Counted from the first letter of the stretch, positions 26,117 to 35,002 are shown. The stretch: DNA of 64,000 bases from Embleya hyalina (GCF_003967355.1 NZ_BIFH01000034.1:109904-173903), one strand, 5' to 3'. Notes: generated by a model from the letters alone, not told the origin. Numbers and translations are program-made.

Positions 26117-26754
26117 GCCGAATCCCCGCGCTCACGGGGCCGATCGTGGCGCCACGCGCCGCGATGCACCCACCGGGGGAGCATCCCCGCGCTCGCGGGG
26201 CCGATCCATCCGGCGGGCGAGATCCTCGACCACCCGGAGGAGCATCCCCGCGCTCGCGGGGCCGATCTGAAGATGGCCTCGCGCAGTCGCCGGGCACCGG
26301 GAGCATCCCCGCGCTCGCGGGGCCGATACGCTCGCCTACGCTCATCTCCAGGCCATGGCGGGAGCATCCCCGCGCTCGCGGGGCCGATCGTTCGGGTCGT
26401 CCGTGACGAGGATCCCGGCCAGGAGCATCCCCGCGCTCGCGGGGCCGATCTTGCGCTGGAACACCACGGGGAGCGCGCCGAAGGAGCATCCCCGCGCTCG
26501 CGGGGCCGATCCGAGGGTGATGCGAACGGTGTCCCTCGAGGTCGGAGCATCCCCGCGCTCGCGGGGCCGATCCGTACCGGGTCCGCACCAAGTTCAGCCA
26601 GTGGGGAGCATCCCCGCGCTCGCGGGGCCGATACCCGCCGGCCAGCCCGTCGCAGGACCTCCGGCGGAGCATCCCCGCGCTCGCGGGGCCGATGCCGGGT
26701 GGCATCCGCACATCCACGCGATCGTGGGAGCATCCCCGCGCTCGCGGGGCCGAT
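26117..26754 (-). CRISPR. CRISPR array 11, 11 repeats, leftward
   Basis: Repeats start at 26117 (degenerate, with CTCACGG) and then every 61 bp from 26178 to 26727, reading GGAGCATCCCCGCGCT-CGCGGGGCCGAT. The transcript repeat begins ATCGG instead of GTCGG and ends GATGCTCC. Ten spacers. Confidence 0.96.
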
Positions 26755-26869
26755 ACTGGATGACCTGGGTGTCTACCAATGGGTAACGCCGTTTTTGTTC
26801 GGTTGCATCTTGCCACCCGTGTGTCGTCCGCAGCGGAGGCGAACCTCCGGCGACTCCAAGGTAGTTCAC
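26755..26869 (-). promoter_or_regulatory. CRISPR leader of array 11
   Basis: ACTGGATGACCTGGGTGTCT, GGTAACGCCGTTTTTGTTCG, GTTGCATCTTGCCACCC and a partly kept palindrome (GGCGAA...TTCACC). The following ~150 bp are nearly identical to the flank after leader 10. Confidence 0.8.
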
Positions 26870-27017
26870 CCGACGGCTCGCGCGAGGTGCGTGTCGAGCG
26901 GCGGTCGATCCGGGTCGGCCGAGGGTCGCGGCCGTCGGCGTCGGCTCCGTCCTCGACGCGGACGTTGGCGAGTACCCGGCGGCGCGTTGCGTACGCGGGC
27001 GCGGAGAACGTCGAGGA

Positions 27018-27625
27018 ACCGAATCCCCGCGCCTGCGGGGCCGACGGCCGTACCTGCCACCGAGCAGGATCACCCCAGCCGCGCGAGGTCGACGCCGAGT
27101 TACACCCGTGCGCGGCCCGCAGAGGAACATCCGAGGGCGACTCCACCCTCGACGCCGACGCCGGAACAAGCCCGCCGGTGCGCGGCCGACGACCGGACCT
27201 CGAGGACGCCCGTTCCTCCACGGACCAACTCCGCGCTCGCGGAGCCGACCGGTACATGCCCTGCGTTCGCTTGGACGACCGAGGAGAATTCCCCCCGCCT
27301 TCGCGGGGCCGACGCGTCGTACACGTCGACTGGCCCCGTTCCGCCGGGAACATCCCCGCTCCCCGCTTGCGCGGGGCCGACTCATGTAGGTGGTGGGGCC
27401 GACTCCGCGATGCTCCCCGCTCCCCGCTTGCGCGGGGCCGACTTCGCACGGGCGTCCTGTCCGAACGGAATCGGCCCCCGCTCCCCGCTTGCGCGGGGCC
27501 GACCCGCGACGATCAGGTACGTGCCGCGCACGGTCGCCCCGCTCCCCGCTTGCGCGGGGCCGACTACTCGGGTGCGCAGATGGTGACGGTGCGGGCGCCC
27601 CGCTCCCCGCTTGCGCGGGGCCGAC
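27018..27625 (-). CRISPR. CRISPR array 12 with a re-formed repeat lacking the normal crRNA handle
   Basis: Old degenerate units end at 27045, 27190, 27249 and 27313. The unit at 27347-27381 is 35 nt: GGAACAT, then CCCCGCT twice, then TGCGCGGGGCCGAC. The four newer repeats (27415, 27476, 27537, 27598) are exactly 28 nt and keep the duplicated CCCCGCT but have no GGAACAT. Their transcript 3' end is therefore GAGCGGGG instead of GATGTTCC. Spacing stays 61 bp with 33-nt spacers. Confidence 0.93.
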
Positions 27626-27740
27626 GCTGGATGACCTGGGGTTCTACCAGTCGGTAACAGCGTTTTCGTTCGGTTGCATCTTGCCACCCATGCGTTGTCC
27701 ACGGCGAGATGAACCTCCGGCGACACCACCGTAGTTCACC
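27626..27740 (-). promoter_or_regulatory. CRISPR leader of array 12
   Basis: GCTGGATGACCTGGGGTTCT, GGTAACAGCGTTTTCGTTCG, GTTGCATCTTGCCACCC and the palindrome region (GATGAA...TTCACC, ending at 27740). Confidence 0.8.
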
Positions 27741-27882
27741 CAACGATCCTCGGCGCTCGTCGAGCGGCGACTGATCCGGGCCGACCGGGCATCGCAGCCA
27801 TCGACGCCGACTCGGCCCTCGACGCGGACGTCGACGAGCGTTGGTGGCGCGTTCCGTACGCGGGCGCCGAGAACGTCGAAGA

Positions 27883-28337
27883 ACCGAATCCCCGCGTTCG
27901 CGGGGCCGACGTCGTGGCGCTCCGCCTCGACCAGCGCCGCGCGGGACCATCCCCGCGTTCGCGGGGCCGACTAGTGGCTGCGGGCCGCATACAGCGCGAG
28001 CCCGGGACCATCCCCGCGTTCGCGGGGCCGACCGGTCACGCGCGGTTTGGTGTCGCCGGCCATCGGGACCATCCCCGCGTTCGCGGGGCCGACTGCGGGT
28101 CCTCTGACCTGGGGAAACGCAGGAAGGGACCATCCCCGCGTTCGCGGGGCCGACGGCCGGTACGAGTCGGGGGGCGGGAGGGGTCTGGGACCATCCCCGC
28201 GTTCGCGGGGCCGACTTGCCGTCGCCCGACGACATCGGCCAGATCATCGGACCATCCCCGCGTTCGCGGGGCCGACGATCCGCAGGTCGGCCCCCAGATA
28301 GTGCTGCGAGGACCATCCCCGCGTTCGCGGGGCCGAC
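27883..28337 (-). CRISPR. CRISPR array 13, 8 repeats, leftward
   Basis: Repeats start at 27883 (degenerate, preceded by the shared GAACGTCGAAGAACCGAATC flank), 27944, 28005, 28066, 28127, 28188, 28249 and 28310. Form GGACCATCCCCGCGTT-CGCGGGGCCGAC, transcript end GATGGTCC. Seven spacers. It is the last array of the cluster. Confidence 0.96.
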
Positions 28338-28453
28338 GCTGGATGACCTGCGGGTCTACCAGTCGGTAACAGCGTTTTCGTTCGGTTGCATCATGCCACC
28401 CATGTTGTCGTCCATGGTGAGCTGAACCTCCGGTGACACCACGGTAGTTCACC
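28338..28453 (-). promoter_or_regulatory. CRISPR leader of array 13
   Basis: GCTGGATGACCTGCGGGTCT, GGTAACAGCGTTTTCGTTCG, GTTGCATCATGCCACCC and GCTGAA...TTCACC ending at 28453. Beyond this the conserved flank stops, marking the edge of the CRISPR cluster. Confidence 0.8.
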
Positions 28454-28654
28454 CGATGGTGCCCCTGTCGGCGTGCTTGAGGGTTCGCGGCCCGTGGCTA
28501 GCGATAGTGCCACCAGCGACCGGGTGATCCATCCCCCTCCAGTCAGCCGCTGCTTGAGGACCCCACCGAGGGATTGCGGATCGCGGTCGTCGACATGGGT
28601 GACGTAGGTCAGAGGGCGGGTGATTTCGGTCGGGTGCTTATCGGCTGGCGCCAA
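28391..28654 (-). pseudogene. Possible truncated small gene following the replication-type gene
   Basis: An ATG at 28654 overlaps the end of the upstream gene by 17 bp and opens MAPADKHPTEITRPLTYVTH, then VDDRDPQSLGGVLKQRLTGG, before running into the leader of CRISPR array 13. The overlap and coherent codon use suggest a real gene start cut off by the CRISPR cluster, but I do not recognise it. Confidence 0.25.
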
Positions 28655-30143
28655 TCCCGTGGAGACTAACGGTCCTGGACGTAGCCAGGTGCATTGCGCG
28701 GGCGTACAGGCCCGGTCCGTAAACGCGGCGAGCGTAGTCGCTGCCAGCGAACTCGTTCGTAACCGCGACCACGCTCGGGTCCTCGACCGCGGCCCGGCGC
28801 ATCTCGGCCAGGAGCGGGGCGGGAATCAGGTCGGGGTCGGGCAGGCCGTCGCCGTTGCGCCCGGGGTCGACCGGCTCTGCAGCGGGCTCCGGGAGTCGGT
28901 GATCCGCGTCCGCCGGCTCGGTTGGCTCGGTTTGGCGGGGGATCTCGACCGCTCGGGCAAACGCGTCCGCGACCTCGGGCGGCGGTCCGACCGGGGCCTT
29001 GTCGACGAAGTGGTCCCACTCGCGGTGCCGCGCCGCGGCTGCGGCGCGCGAGTCCCGCCACAGTTCGAGGGCATGGTCGCGTTGCTCGAGAGTCACCCAC
29101 ATCGTGGCGGCGCCCTTGATCCGGCCGGCGAGCAGACCCGACGGGCGCCGGACGCGGGAGGGAACTTCGCCGCCGACCAGGTCGAGCCAGGCCATCACCA
29201 GGTCGGCGGTCCAGCCGGCGTCGGCGAGGGCGCGGGTGACCCAGGCAATCCGGGGCACGGCCGTGCGCTGCAACCACGGCACACACGCCACGAGTTCGGT
29301 CGCGAGGCGAAACCGCGCCCGGTAGCGGTTGGGGCCGCATTTCGCGGCCAGCTTCGGTCGCCGTTCGTTCCTGTCACCTTCGACCGAGACGCCGTGTTTC
29401 CCGCCGTCGAGCCGTTCAGGGGGAGATACATGTTCGGCAGCAGAAAGCCTTTGAGAACCAGAACCCCATGGGGTCCCGCCATTTCGCGCGGTGCCCGGTC
29501 GACGACGCAGCCTGGCACGGCGTGTGCCGCGTGGAGCGACGCGGCGGGCGAGACGCTTGATCGCGCGGCGCCCGGCCGCCGTCCCGATCCCGACCATCCG
29601 CCGACGAACACCCCCACCAAGGACGCGAATCGACAGGGCCCTGTCGAACATGGTGGGGATCACGCGCTCCCACACCGTCGCCCGGCACTCGCCCCCGGCG
29701 GAGCGGCCGCCCTCGACGACGTAGACGAGAAGCCCGGCCGCGCGCAACGCCGCCAGGTGCCGGCATACCGCGCTTTTGGACATACCGGTCTTGTTCACCA
29801 GGTACTGGATGCCGGGGCGGCACTCCGGGAACGCCGCCAAGACGTGGCCGATCCGCATGGTGTCGTTGGTTAGGCCCGGGATGTGCATGTCGATGGCCCA
29901 TCGCACGGCTTGGAGCCAGGTCGTCGGGTCAGCGATGCGGCTCGTGGTGTCGTACACCGTTTGGGCTGGGCCGCCCGGAACGGGGCGGAAGTCCGTGACT
30001 TTGCAGCGCGGCTTGTAGGGGCCGCGTGTTCGGGAGCGTTGCGCACTCGGCACGGTGTCTGGGATTACCGGGCCGCCTGTGTCGGGATTTGCAGCCGACG
30101 ATGTGCGGGCGTTCGAAGCGGTGAGTTGGGTCTCTGTGGGCAT
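28638..30143 (-). CDS. Winged-helix protein, putative plasmid replication or regulatory protein
   Basis: About 501 aa from ATG 30143; a TTG at 30176 extends the frame by 11 codons and lies in an operator-like palindrome. An N-terminal wHTH is clear: NDTMRIGHVLAAFPECRPGI, NKTGMSKSAVCRHLAALRAA and GLLVYVVEGGRSAGGECRAT. The middle is Arg-rich. The C-terminal half (WVTRALADAGWTADLVMAWL, RVRRPSGLLAGRIKGAATMW) resembles replication-associated proteins of actinomycete mobile elements. I cannot tell initiator from regulator by sequence. It is the first gene of the mobile element side, transcribed toward the CRISPR cluster. Confidence 0.5.
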   Translation of the reverse strand: MPTETQLTASNARTSSAANPDTGGPVIPDTVPSAQRSRTRGPYKPRCKVTDFRPVPGGPAQTVYDTTSRIADPTTWLQAVRWAIDMHIPGLTNDTMRIGHVLAAFPECRPGIQYLVNKTGMSKSAVCRHLAALRAAGLLVYVVEGGRSAGGECRATVWERVIPTMFDRALSIRVLGGGVRRRMVGIGTAAGRRAIKRLARRVAPRGTRRARLRRRPGTARNGGTPWGSGSQRLSAAEHVSPPERLDGGKHGVSVEGDRNERRPKLAAKCGPNRYRARFRLATELVACVPWLQRTAVPRIAWVTRALADAGWTADLVMAWLDLVGGEVPSRVRRPSGLLAGRIKGAATMWVTLEQRDHALELWRDSRAAAAARHREWDHFVDKAPVGPPPEVADAFARAVEIPRQTEPTEPADADHRLPEPAAEPVDPGRNGDGLPDPDLIPAPLLAEMRRAAVEDPSVVAVTNEFAGSDYARRVYGPGLYARAMHLATSRTVSLHGIGASR

Positions 30144-30165
30144 GCTGACGCGACAAGACGCGCCC

Positions 30166-30184
30166 CTGTCATGCAAAATGACAG
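30166..30184. promoter_or_regulatory. Perfect palindrome upstream of the replication-type gene
   Basis: CTGTCAT-GCAAA-ATGACAG, 7-bp arms around 5 bp, 23 bp before the ATG at 30143. It is a good candidate operator for autoregulation. Confidence 0.55.
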
Positions 30185-31166
30185 CGTCCTCTCTACAGAG
30201 GGCAGATCAAAGCCCCCTGATGGGCGGTTTTGGTCCCTGGGAAGAACCGGTATTGCCTGATCGGCCGGCTGCAACCGGCGGGTCAGACCTCGCTCAGGAG
30301 CGAGAGCTGTATGTGGGGACGTAGGCCCGCAGCGTTGGCGCGCTGCGGGGCCCGCGTCCCGGGCAGACCTAGCCGCCCAGCGCGTCTATGTCATCCGCTC
30401 CCATCACTGCAGAGGTGCGCCCGAGACGGGTGCAGACGGGACCCGATCGCCGGATACGCGATCGGAAGCTCATGAGCCCTCGCCGACGTGACCAAGTCAC
30501 CGTCAAGGCGGGGGCTTTGTCGTTGGAGCCCGGAAATGACACAGGACCATCGATGGTCGAAGGCGTTGCAGGGCAACACGGTGGAGCTGCCTGGGCGACG
30601 TGTGGATGGTCGACGCGGCGGGGTGCTGTGTGTACACGGATGTGTACGGGTACTCTCATCGTGCATTGCCACCTTGTAGTGAAGGTGTTGCGACGTAGTG
30701 CGGTGCCCCTTGTAGTGAAGGTGCATCGTGCGGCGTGTGCGGGCTACGCCCGTCAAGAGCCCCCGTGTGGACTTGTCCAAGGTCCTGGGGGCTCTTTGCT
30801 GTCCCGTGCGGGAAAGCGAACCCACCTTACCGCTACAGAGGATCACTGAACGTGCGTTGGCGCGCCGTGTTATTCGGTGGGACGCAGCGAGGCGACGGCC
30901 GCCTGGGGCCGAGGTGTGGGCTGGAACCGGTGGCCACACTACGCGAGTTAGCGGATCGGTCCTCGGTGCCTCCCACCGCTCGCATAACCGCTCGGATTGC
31001 CAACCCGGATGATCCCCGTCCACTGCCAAGCACCCTGTTGTCGCCACGGTCGTAAGCCTACGAGCGGGCTCCGAAAACCCATGTGCACACGGGGATGTTG
31101 GAAACCCGTGAATGAGCTTCGGCAAACCCACCACGATCGGTTGAGCAGGTATCACAGCGCGATCGC
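30185..31166. other. Gene-free kilobase with direct and inverted repeats
   Basis: No convincing gene is seen. Features: a GC hairpin GGCCCGCAGCG...CGCTGCGGGGCC near 30326-30354; tandem TGTGTACACGGA / TGTGTACGGG at about 30629-30650; and two copies of CCTTGTAGTGAAGGTG at 30672-30687 and 30708-30723, the first extended to the palindrome CACCTT-GTAGTG-AAGGTG. Lying between two divergently ended regulatory genes of a mobile element, this could hold a replication origin (iterons) or regulator sites. Confidence 0.45.
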
Positions 31167-32495
31167 CTACATCGGCTCTACAGGGGTGGCGGTCTTCAGA
31201 GCCAGCTTGGGGCCGACGTTGCGGACGAGCCCGGCTGCGCGTTGGAACAGAACACCGCTGCGGCGTTTATCGAGGTCCACGGTGCGGATGTGGTCGAACC
31301 CTCTTTCGCTGTAGTAGGCGTAGAGGTCGCGGTTGTCTCTCCAAGCGTCGAGACGCAGCCATCGTTTGTCCTGGCTGCTCGCACGCTGACTTGCCCAGTC
31401 GAGCATGCTGGATCCTAGTTCCGAGCCACCAGCGTCTCGTCGAACGACCATGCGGTGGACGTACAGTGCCGGTTCGGCTGCCTCGTCCGGTCGCCAGAAG
31501 TCTCCATCTGCGTGCTCATCGACAGTGATGGTCGCGATGGGAACGTCGCCGTCTTCGACGATCCAGCACTCTCCCTGTGCGATGTTCGCCTTGATGCGTT
31601 CGAGGCGAGGTGGGTACTGCCACTGGTCGATGCCGCGGGTGCGCAGCCAACTGGCCGCGTGTTCCCAGAGTTCCACGACGGTGTCCAAGTCCTGCGCTGT
31701 GGCGGGCCGGATCGTGGGCTCGGGGAAGTCGAGGGGTGGCTTGTGTCGCTCGAACGTGATGACGTGGCGGTCCCCGGGCAGGATGTTCGTGACTACCCGG
31801 ACCGGCGTCCCGTCCTGGGTGTAGCCGGTGCACAGATGTACGGCCACGGGGGTGCCCGGCGCGAGTTGCAGGCGGTCCGCCTCGGCCGGTGTCGGCATCC
31901 GCACCTGGATCTCGTCGAGCGCCCGCACCTGCTCGTAGCCCAACTCGGCAAGCACCACGTTTGCCCCGCGTGGGATGTCCGCCGGGCGCATGATCTCGCT
32001 GTCCTGTACCAGCCGCAGGGGAAAGTGGCTGTCGTTCGTATTGAACGGCACGTTGTCGATCACCCGAACCCGGCGCCGCACGACGACCGGCTCATCCTCG
32101 GTCAAGCGCAGCCGCTCCCGCACCTCGCGCGACGGACTGACGACAGCGACCTCGATGTCCTGTCGGGCTTCCCGACCTTCTTGCGCCATTTGAGCGAGAA
32201 AGTTATCCATTTCGGGAGAAAGCGGACGCTTTCGGAATTCCGACTGTGGCCGATACACCATTGGCTTCCGGGCGCGGACGAAGTGCCCGCGCGGGCGATC
32301 GCTGAAGATCAGGCCCTCGTTGATTAGGACCCGCAGCCCCTGCACCGCCGTGCTGCGCGTGGTGTCCCACTCCATCGCAATCTCGGCCTCCGTGGGCAGG
32401 CGAGCGCCCGGCCCGAGCGTCCCCTCGACGATCTCGTCGCGGATCCTGTCGGCGATCCGCTGATAGAGGGCTCGGGGCCTGCCGCTGATTGCCAT
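31167..32495 (-). CDS. GntR-family regulator fused to a GNAT acetyltransferase
   Basis: A 442-aa two-part protein. Residues ~5-75 are a GntR winged helix (ALYQRIADRIRDEIVEGTLG, RLPTEAEIAMEWDTTRSTAV-QGLRVLINEGLI). Residues ~90-245 are a UTRA effector domain (VVVRRRVRVIDNVPFNTNDS, VRMPTPAEADRLQLAPGTPV). Residues ~265-440 are a GNAT domain (IRPATAQDLDTVVELW, ALYVHRMVVRRDAGGSELGS as the acetyl-CoA motif, YAYYSERGFDHI). Similar fusions occur at the KorSA position of pSAM2-like elements. ATG 32495 follows GGAGGTAGTTATTCACC. Palindromic sites just upstream suggest autorepression. Confidence 0.85.
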   Translation of the reverse strand: MAISGRPRALYQRIADRIRDEIVEGTLGPGARLPTEAEIAMEWDTTRSTAVQGLRVLINEGLIFSDRPRGHFVRARKPMVYRPQSEFRKRPLSPEMDNFLAQMAQEGREARQDIEVAVVSPSREVRERLRLTEDEPVVVRRRVRVIDNVPFNTNDSHFPLRLVQDSEIMRPADIPRGANVVLAELGYEQVRALDEIQVRMPTPAEADRLQLAPGTPVAVHLCTGYTQDGTPVRVVTNILPGDRHVITFERHKPPLDFPEPTIRPATAQDLDTVVELWEHAASWLRTRGIDQWQYPPRLERIKANIAQGECWIVEDGDVPIATITVDEHADGDFWRPDEAAEPALYVHRMVVRRDAGGSELGSSMLDWASQRASSQDKRWLRLDAWRDNRDLYAYYSERGFDHIRTVDLDKRRSGVLFQRAAGLVRNVGPKLALKTATPVEPM

Positions 32496-32519
32496 GGTGA
32501 ATAACTACCTCCGAGATCA

Positions 32520-32619
32520 ATGAGTAGTCAATATAGGTGAACCCCTTGACCGCCGCTCGCTCTCGGTGTCAGCATCTGTGCATCGGGTATTGAGTAGTCA
32601 ATCTACTTCACCTAGGTGA
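32520..32619. promoter_or_regulatory. Palindromic operator cluster upstream of the GntR-GNAT gene
   Basis: ATGAGTAGTCAAT at 32520-32532 and ATTGAGTAGTCAAT at 32589-32602 are two copies of one palindromic site about 70 bp apart. TCACCTAGGTGA, a perfect 12-bp palindrome, follows at 32608-32619, and TAGGTGA also occurs at 32534-32540. Position and symmetry fit dimer binding by the adjacent GntR protein. The rest of 32496-32923 shows no gene. Confidence 0.65.
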
Positions 32620-32923
32620 TCCATGTCTTCGCGGTCTGGCGTCCTGCCACCGGAACCATCCCCGTCGGGATGGCGCCGGGAGTGGGACTTCGGTCCCAGC
32701 ACCAGCACGGATGCACAGCATGTAGCAGGTAGTCGCCCGCCTTGTGCGGTCGTTGTGGGTCGATGGCACCACCAAATCCCCCGGCGCTCGCGACTCCCCG
32801 CGTGTACGACGTCGCAGCGCCGTTGCGCTGTCTGTCCACCAGGACGCCGGTACGTCCGTGCGGCCTGGTGGGCGGAGAGAGCACTGAGACGCATCCCCAT
32901 CTCCTCCTCGCAAGGAGCCTTTG

Positions 32924-33655
32924 GTGACCCTTTCTTCCGTGGCCGTGGCCAAGCAGCGTCCGACGAAGACCCGCAGCAAGCGACAACCGAGCACGCGACC
33001 GGCGTTGGCCGTGTCGACCCTGCATCCCACCGCCCTCGACCTCAGCCCCGGCAAAGAGCACCTGGTCTGCCCGGACTGCGCGACCTGGACTCCGATCACC
33101 GGGGTCCGCAGCACCCCCCACCTGGTGCCGCATCACATCGAGCCCGCCGGAACGCCCGGCCCGCCGCGACGCTGCATCGGCACCAACCGGCGCCTCATCC
33201 TCGACATCACGGTGGCCCGGTGGCAGCGGCGGTTCACCGAGGGCGGCGTGGAAGCTGCGGCTCGCCGCAGCACGAAGGTGCTGCCCAAGCCGGTCGCGCC
33301 CGTCGCTCCGCCAGTGAGCGAGATGCGACCCGCCCGACTGTCTCCCGTCCCCGCCCGCCGGGCCTACCTCGCCCATCGCGACGCGTGCCCGGCCTGTACC
33401 GACACCGCGCACTGCACACTCGGCGCGACCCTCGCCACCACCCTCCTGCGGCTCCTCCGCCAGGAGCCGGAGCGCCGTCGAGGTGCCGACCTCATCGAGG
33501 AGTTCGCCCGGGAGGTTGCGGCGCGGCGGGCCCGGCAGGAACCGCGGCGGCGGTCGGCCGAGTGGGTCCGCGTGTCCCGGTCCGTCGACCGCGTCGACGA
33601 GGCGCGGCGGCAGCAACTGTCCTCCGGTGGCGCGCCCTCCTACCACCGGGCCTGA
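32924..33655 (+). CDS. Hypothetical protein of conjugative-element type with Cys motifs
   Basis: A 243-aa basic protein starting at GTG 32924 (AAGGAG 6 bases upstream). It carries HLVCPDCATWTPITGV and, after LVPHHI, the segment CIGTNRRLILDITVARWQRR; a second Cys set is AHRDACPACTDTAHCTLGAT. It may bind zinc. The C-terminus is helical and Arg-rich. Proteins like this are frequent in Streptomyces integrative elements ahead of transfer genes, but no function is known to me. It opens the long rightward gene series. Confidence 0.6.
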   Translation: MTLSSVAVAKQRPTKTRSKRQPSTRPALAVSTLHPTALDLSPGKEHLVCPDCATWTPITGVRSTPHLVPHHIEPAGTPGPPRRCIGTNRRLILDITVARWQRRFTEGGVEAAARRSTKVLPKPVAPVAPPVSEMRPARLSPVPARRAYLAHRDACPACTDTAHCTLGATLATTLLRLLRQEPERRRGADLIEEFAREVAARRARQEPRRRSAEWVRVSRSVDRVDEARRQQLSSGGAPSYHRA

Positions 33656-33884
33656 CCACGCGCACCGGCTGGCGGATCTCCGGGTCCTCCACTGTCGGGA
33701 CCCGACGTCCGATCATCGACCCTCGCCCCGTCCGCATGGCACCACGCGGGCGGGGCGTTGCGCGCCGTCCCACATCCTCGCCGCCGGAGTTGCCGTCCGC
33801 GTCCCGCCCGCATTGCACCACGCGGCGGGGCGCGGCCGGGAGCGCCGGACCGCCGACGCCCTCCCCTGTATAGGAGCGGCACAC

Positions 33885-34529
33885 ATGCACCAGCACATCA
33901 CCAAGTTGACAGCGATCACCGCTGCCGTCGCCCGGCACGGGGCCGTCGTTGTCGGCGGGGCCGGCGGCGCGCTGATCGGCTATTCCGCCGTCGGCAGCCT
34001 GCACGCACCCGAACTGCTGCGGATCGCGCTCGCCGGCCTGGCCGGCATCTGGATGGCGATCACCCTGGACGAAGCCGCGATGCGGGCCTCGGCCGCGCTG
34101 CGACGACGCAGCGGACCCGACGCCGATCCGCAGACATGGCCGCCGGCGGACCTGGACGAGGCTCTTGCCCGGGTGACCCGGATCGCCTCCGACGAGCGTC
34201 TGCGCGCGGCCGAGCGCGAGGCCGCGTTCTTCGCTCGGATCCACCTCGACGCCGGCAATGCGTGGCTGGGCGAAGCGTGCCGCTGGCAGGGACATCGCGA
34301 GGGTGGTGCCAGCCTGCATCTGGCCCCGGGTGTCCGCCTGGTCTGGCATTCCGCCGCCGATGCGGAGTACCCGGAGGCCTTCACCGTGGCGACCGGCGGC
34401 TCGATCGTGGCGCCGGTCGCCAACGCCGAACAACTGCGGACGCTGCTGGAACAACTGGCTCGACACGGCGAGATCGGTGCCGGCACGAGCAGTGGGACCG
34501 GCATCTCGTACTGGGAGGCCCTGGTCTGA
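33885..34529 (+). CDS. Hypothetical membrane protein
   Basis: A 214-aa protein starting at ATG 33885 behind TAGGAGCGGC. Two hydrophobic segments lie at residues ~12-35 (VARHGAVVVGGAGGALIGYS) and ~45-60 (RIALAGLAGIWMAITL). The soluble remainder includes RVTRIASDERLRAAEREAAF and a C-terminal TGGSIVAPVANAEQLRTLLE. Not recognised; probably part of the transfer/spread gene set. Confidence 0.6.
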   Translation: MHQHITKLTAITAAVARHGAVVVGGAGGALIGYSAVGSLHAPELLRIALAGLAGIWMAITLDEAAMRASAALRRRSGPDADPQTWPPADLDEALARVTRIASDERLRAAEREAAFFARIHLDAGNAWLGEACRWQGHREGGASLHLAPGVRLVWHSAADAEYPEAFTVATGGSIVAPVANAEQLRTLLEQLARHGEIGAGTSSGTGISYWEALV

Positions 34530-34633
34530 TCCGCAGGCACCCGCCGGGTCGTCCGGCATCCCGATCGCGCGCCCGGGCGGTGACCGTCACCCGCCCGGGC
34601 GCCGCGCATCCCACCCACCGAAAGGACCCGCAC

Positions 34634-34861
34634 ATGAGCAAGCTCGCCACCGCCGCCCCGGACGAGCCCGAGCCGGGCTGCCCGCTCCTGCTCGGCATGC
34701 TCGCCACCACCGGCCGACCCGTCTACGCGATCGTCGACACCACCAGGCCCAACCCCACGCCCTCGCGCGGAACGCCCGGTCCCGGCCGCGTCGACCGCGC
34801 GCTGCTGGACCGGATGATCGACCGCCGCCGCCGCCGCGGCTCCGGCCCGCGCCGCCCGTAA
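34634..34861 (+). CDS. Small hypothetical protein
   Basis: A 75-aa protein from ATG 34634 after GAAAGGACCCGCAC. It begins MSKLATAAPDEPEPGCPLLL and ends with an Arg tract (RRRRRGSGPRRP), so the C-terminus is strongly basic. Function unknown. It follows the membrane protein gene by 104 bp in the same direction. Confidence 0.5.
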   Translation: MSKLATAAPDEPEPGCPLLLGMLATTGRPVYAIVDTTRPNPTPSRGTPGPGRVDRALLDRMIDRRRRRGSGPRRP

Positions 34862-35002
34862 CCCCAGCACCTATGAGGGCCGACACCGAACGCGGTGTCG
34901 ACCCTCATGGCCGCTGGACACCACGGCCAACACACAGAAGCGGTCGCCGGGATAGAGGCCCGACGACCGCGAACAGGCCCAAACCTGAAGGGAATCGCGC
35001 CT

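Noticed and set aside
28453..30166. Integrase, excisionase or tRNA attachment site at the CRISPR/element boundary
   Set aside because: No tyrosine or serine recombinase motifs and no tRNA-like sequence were found here or elsewhere in the window.
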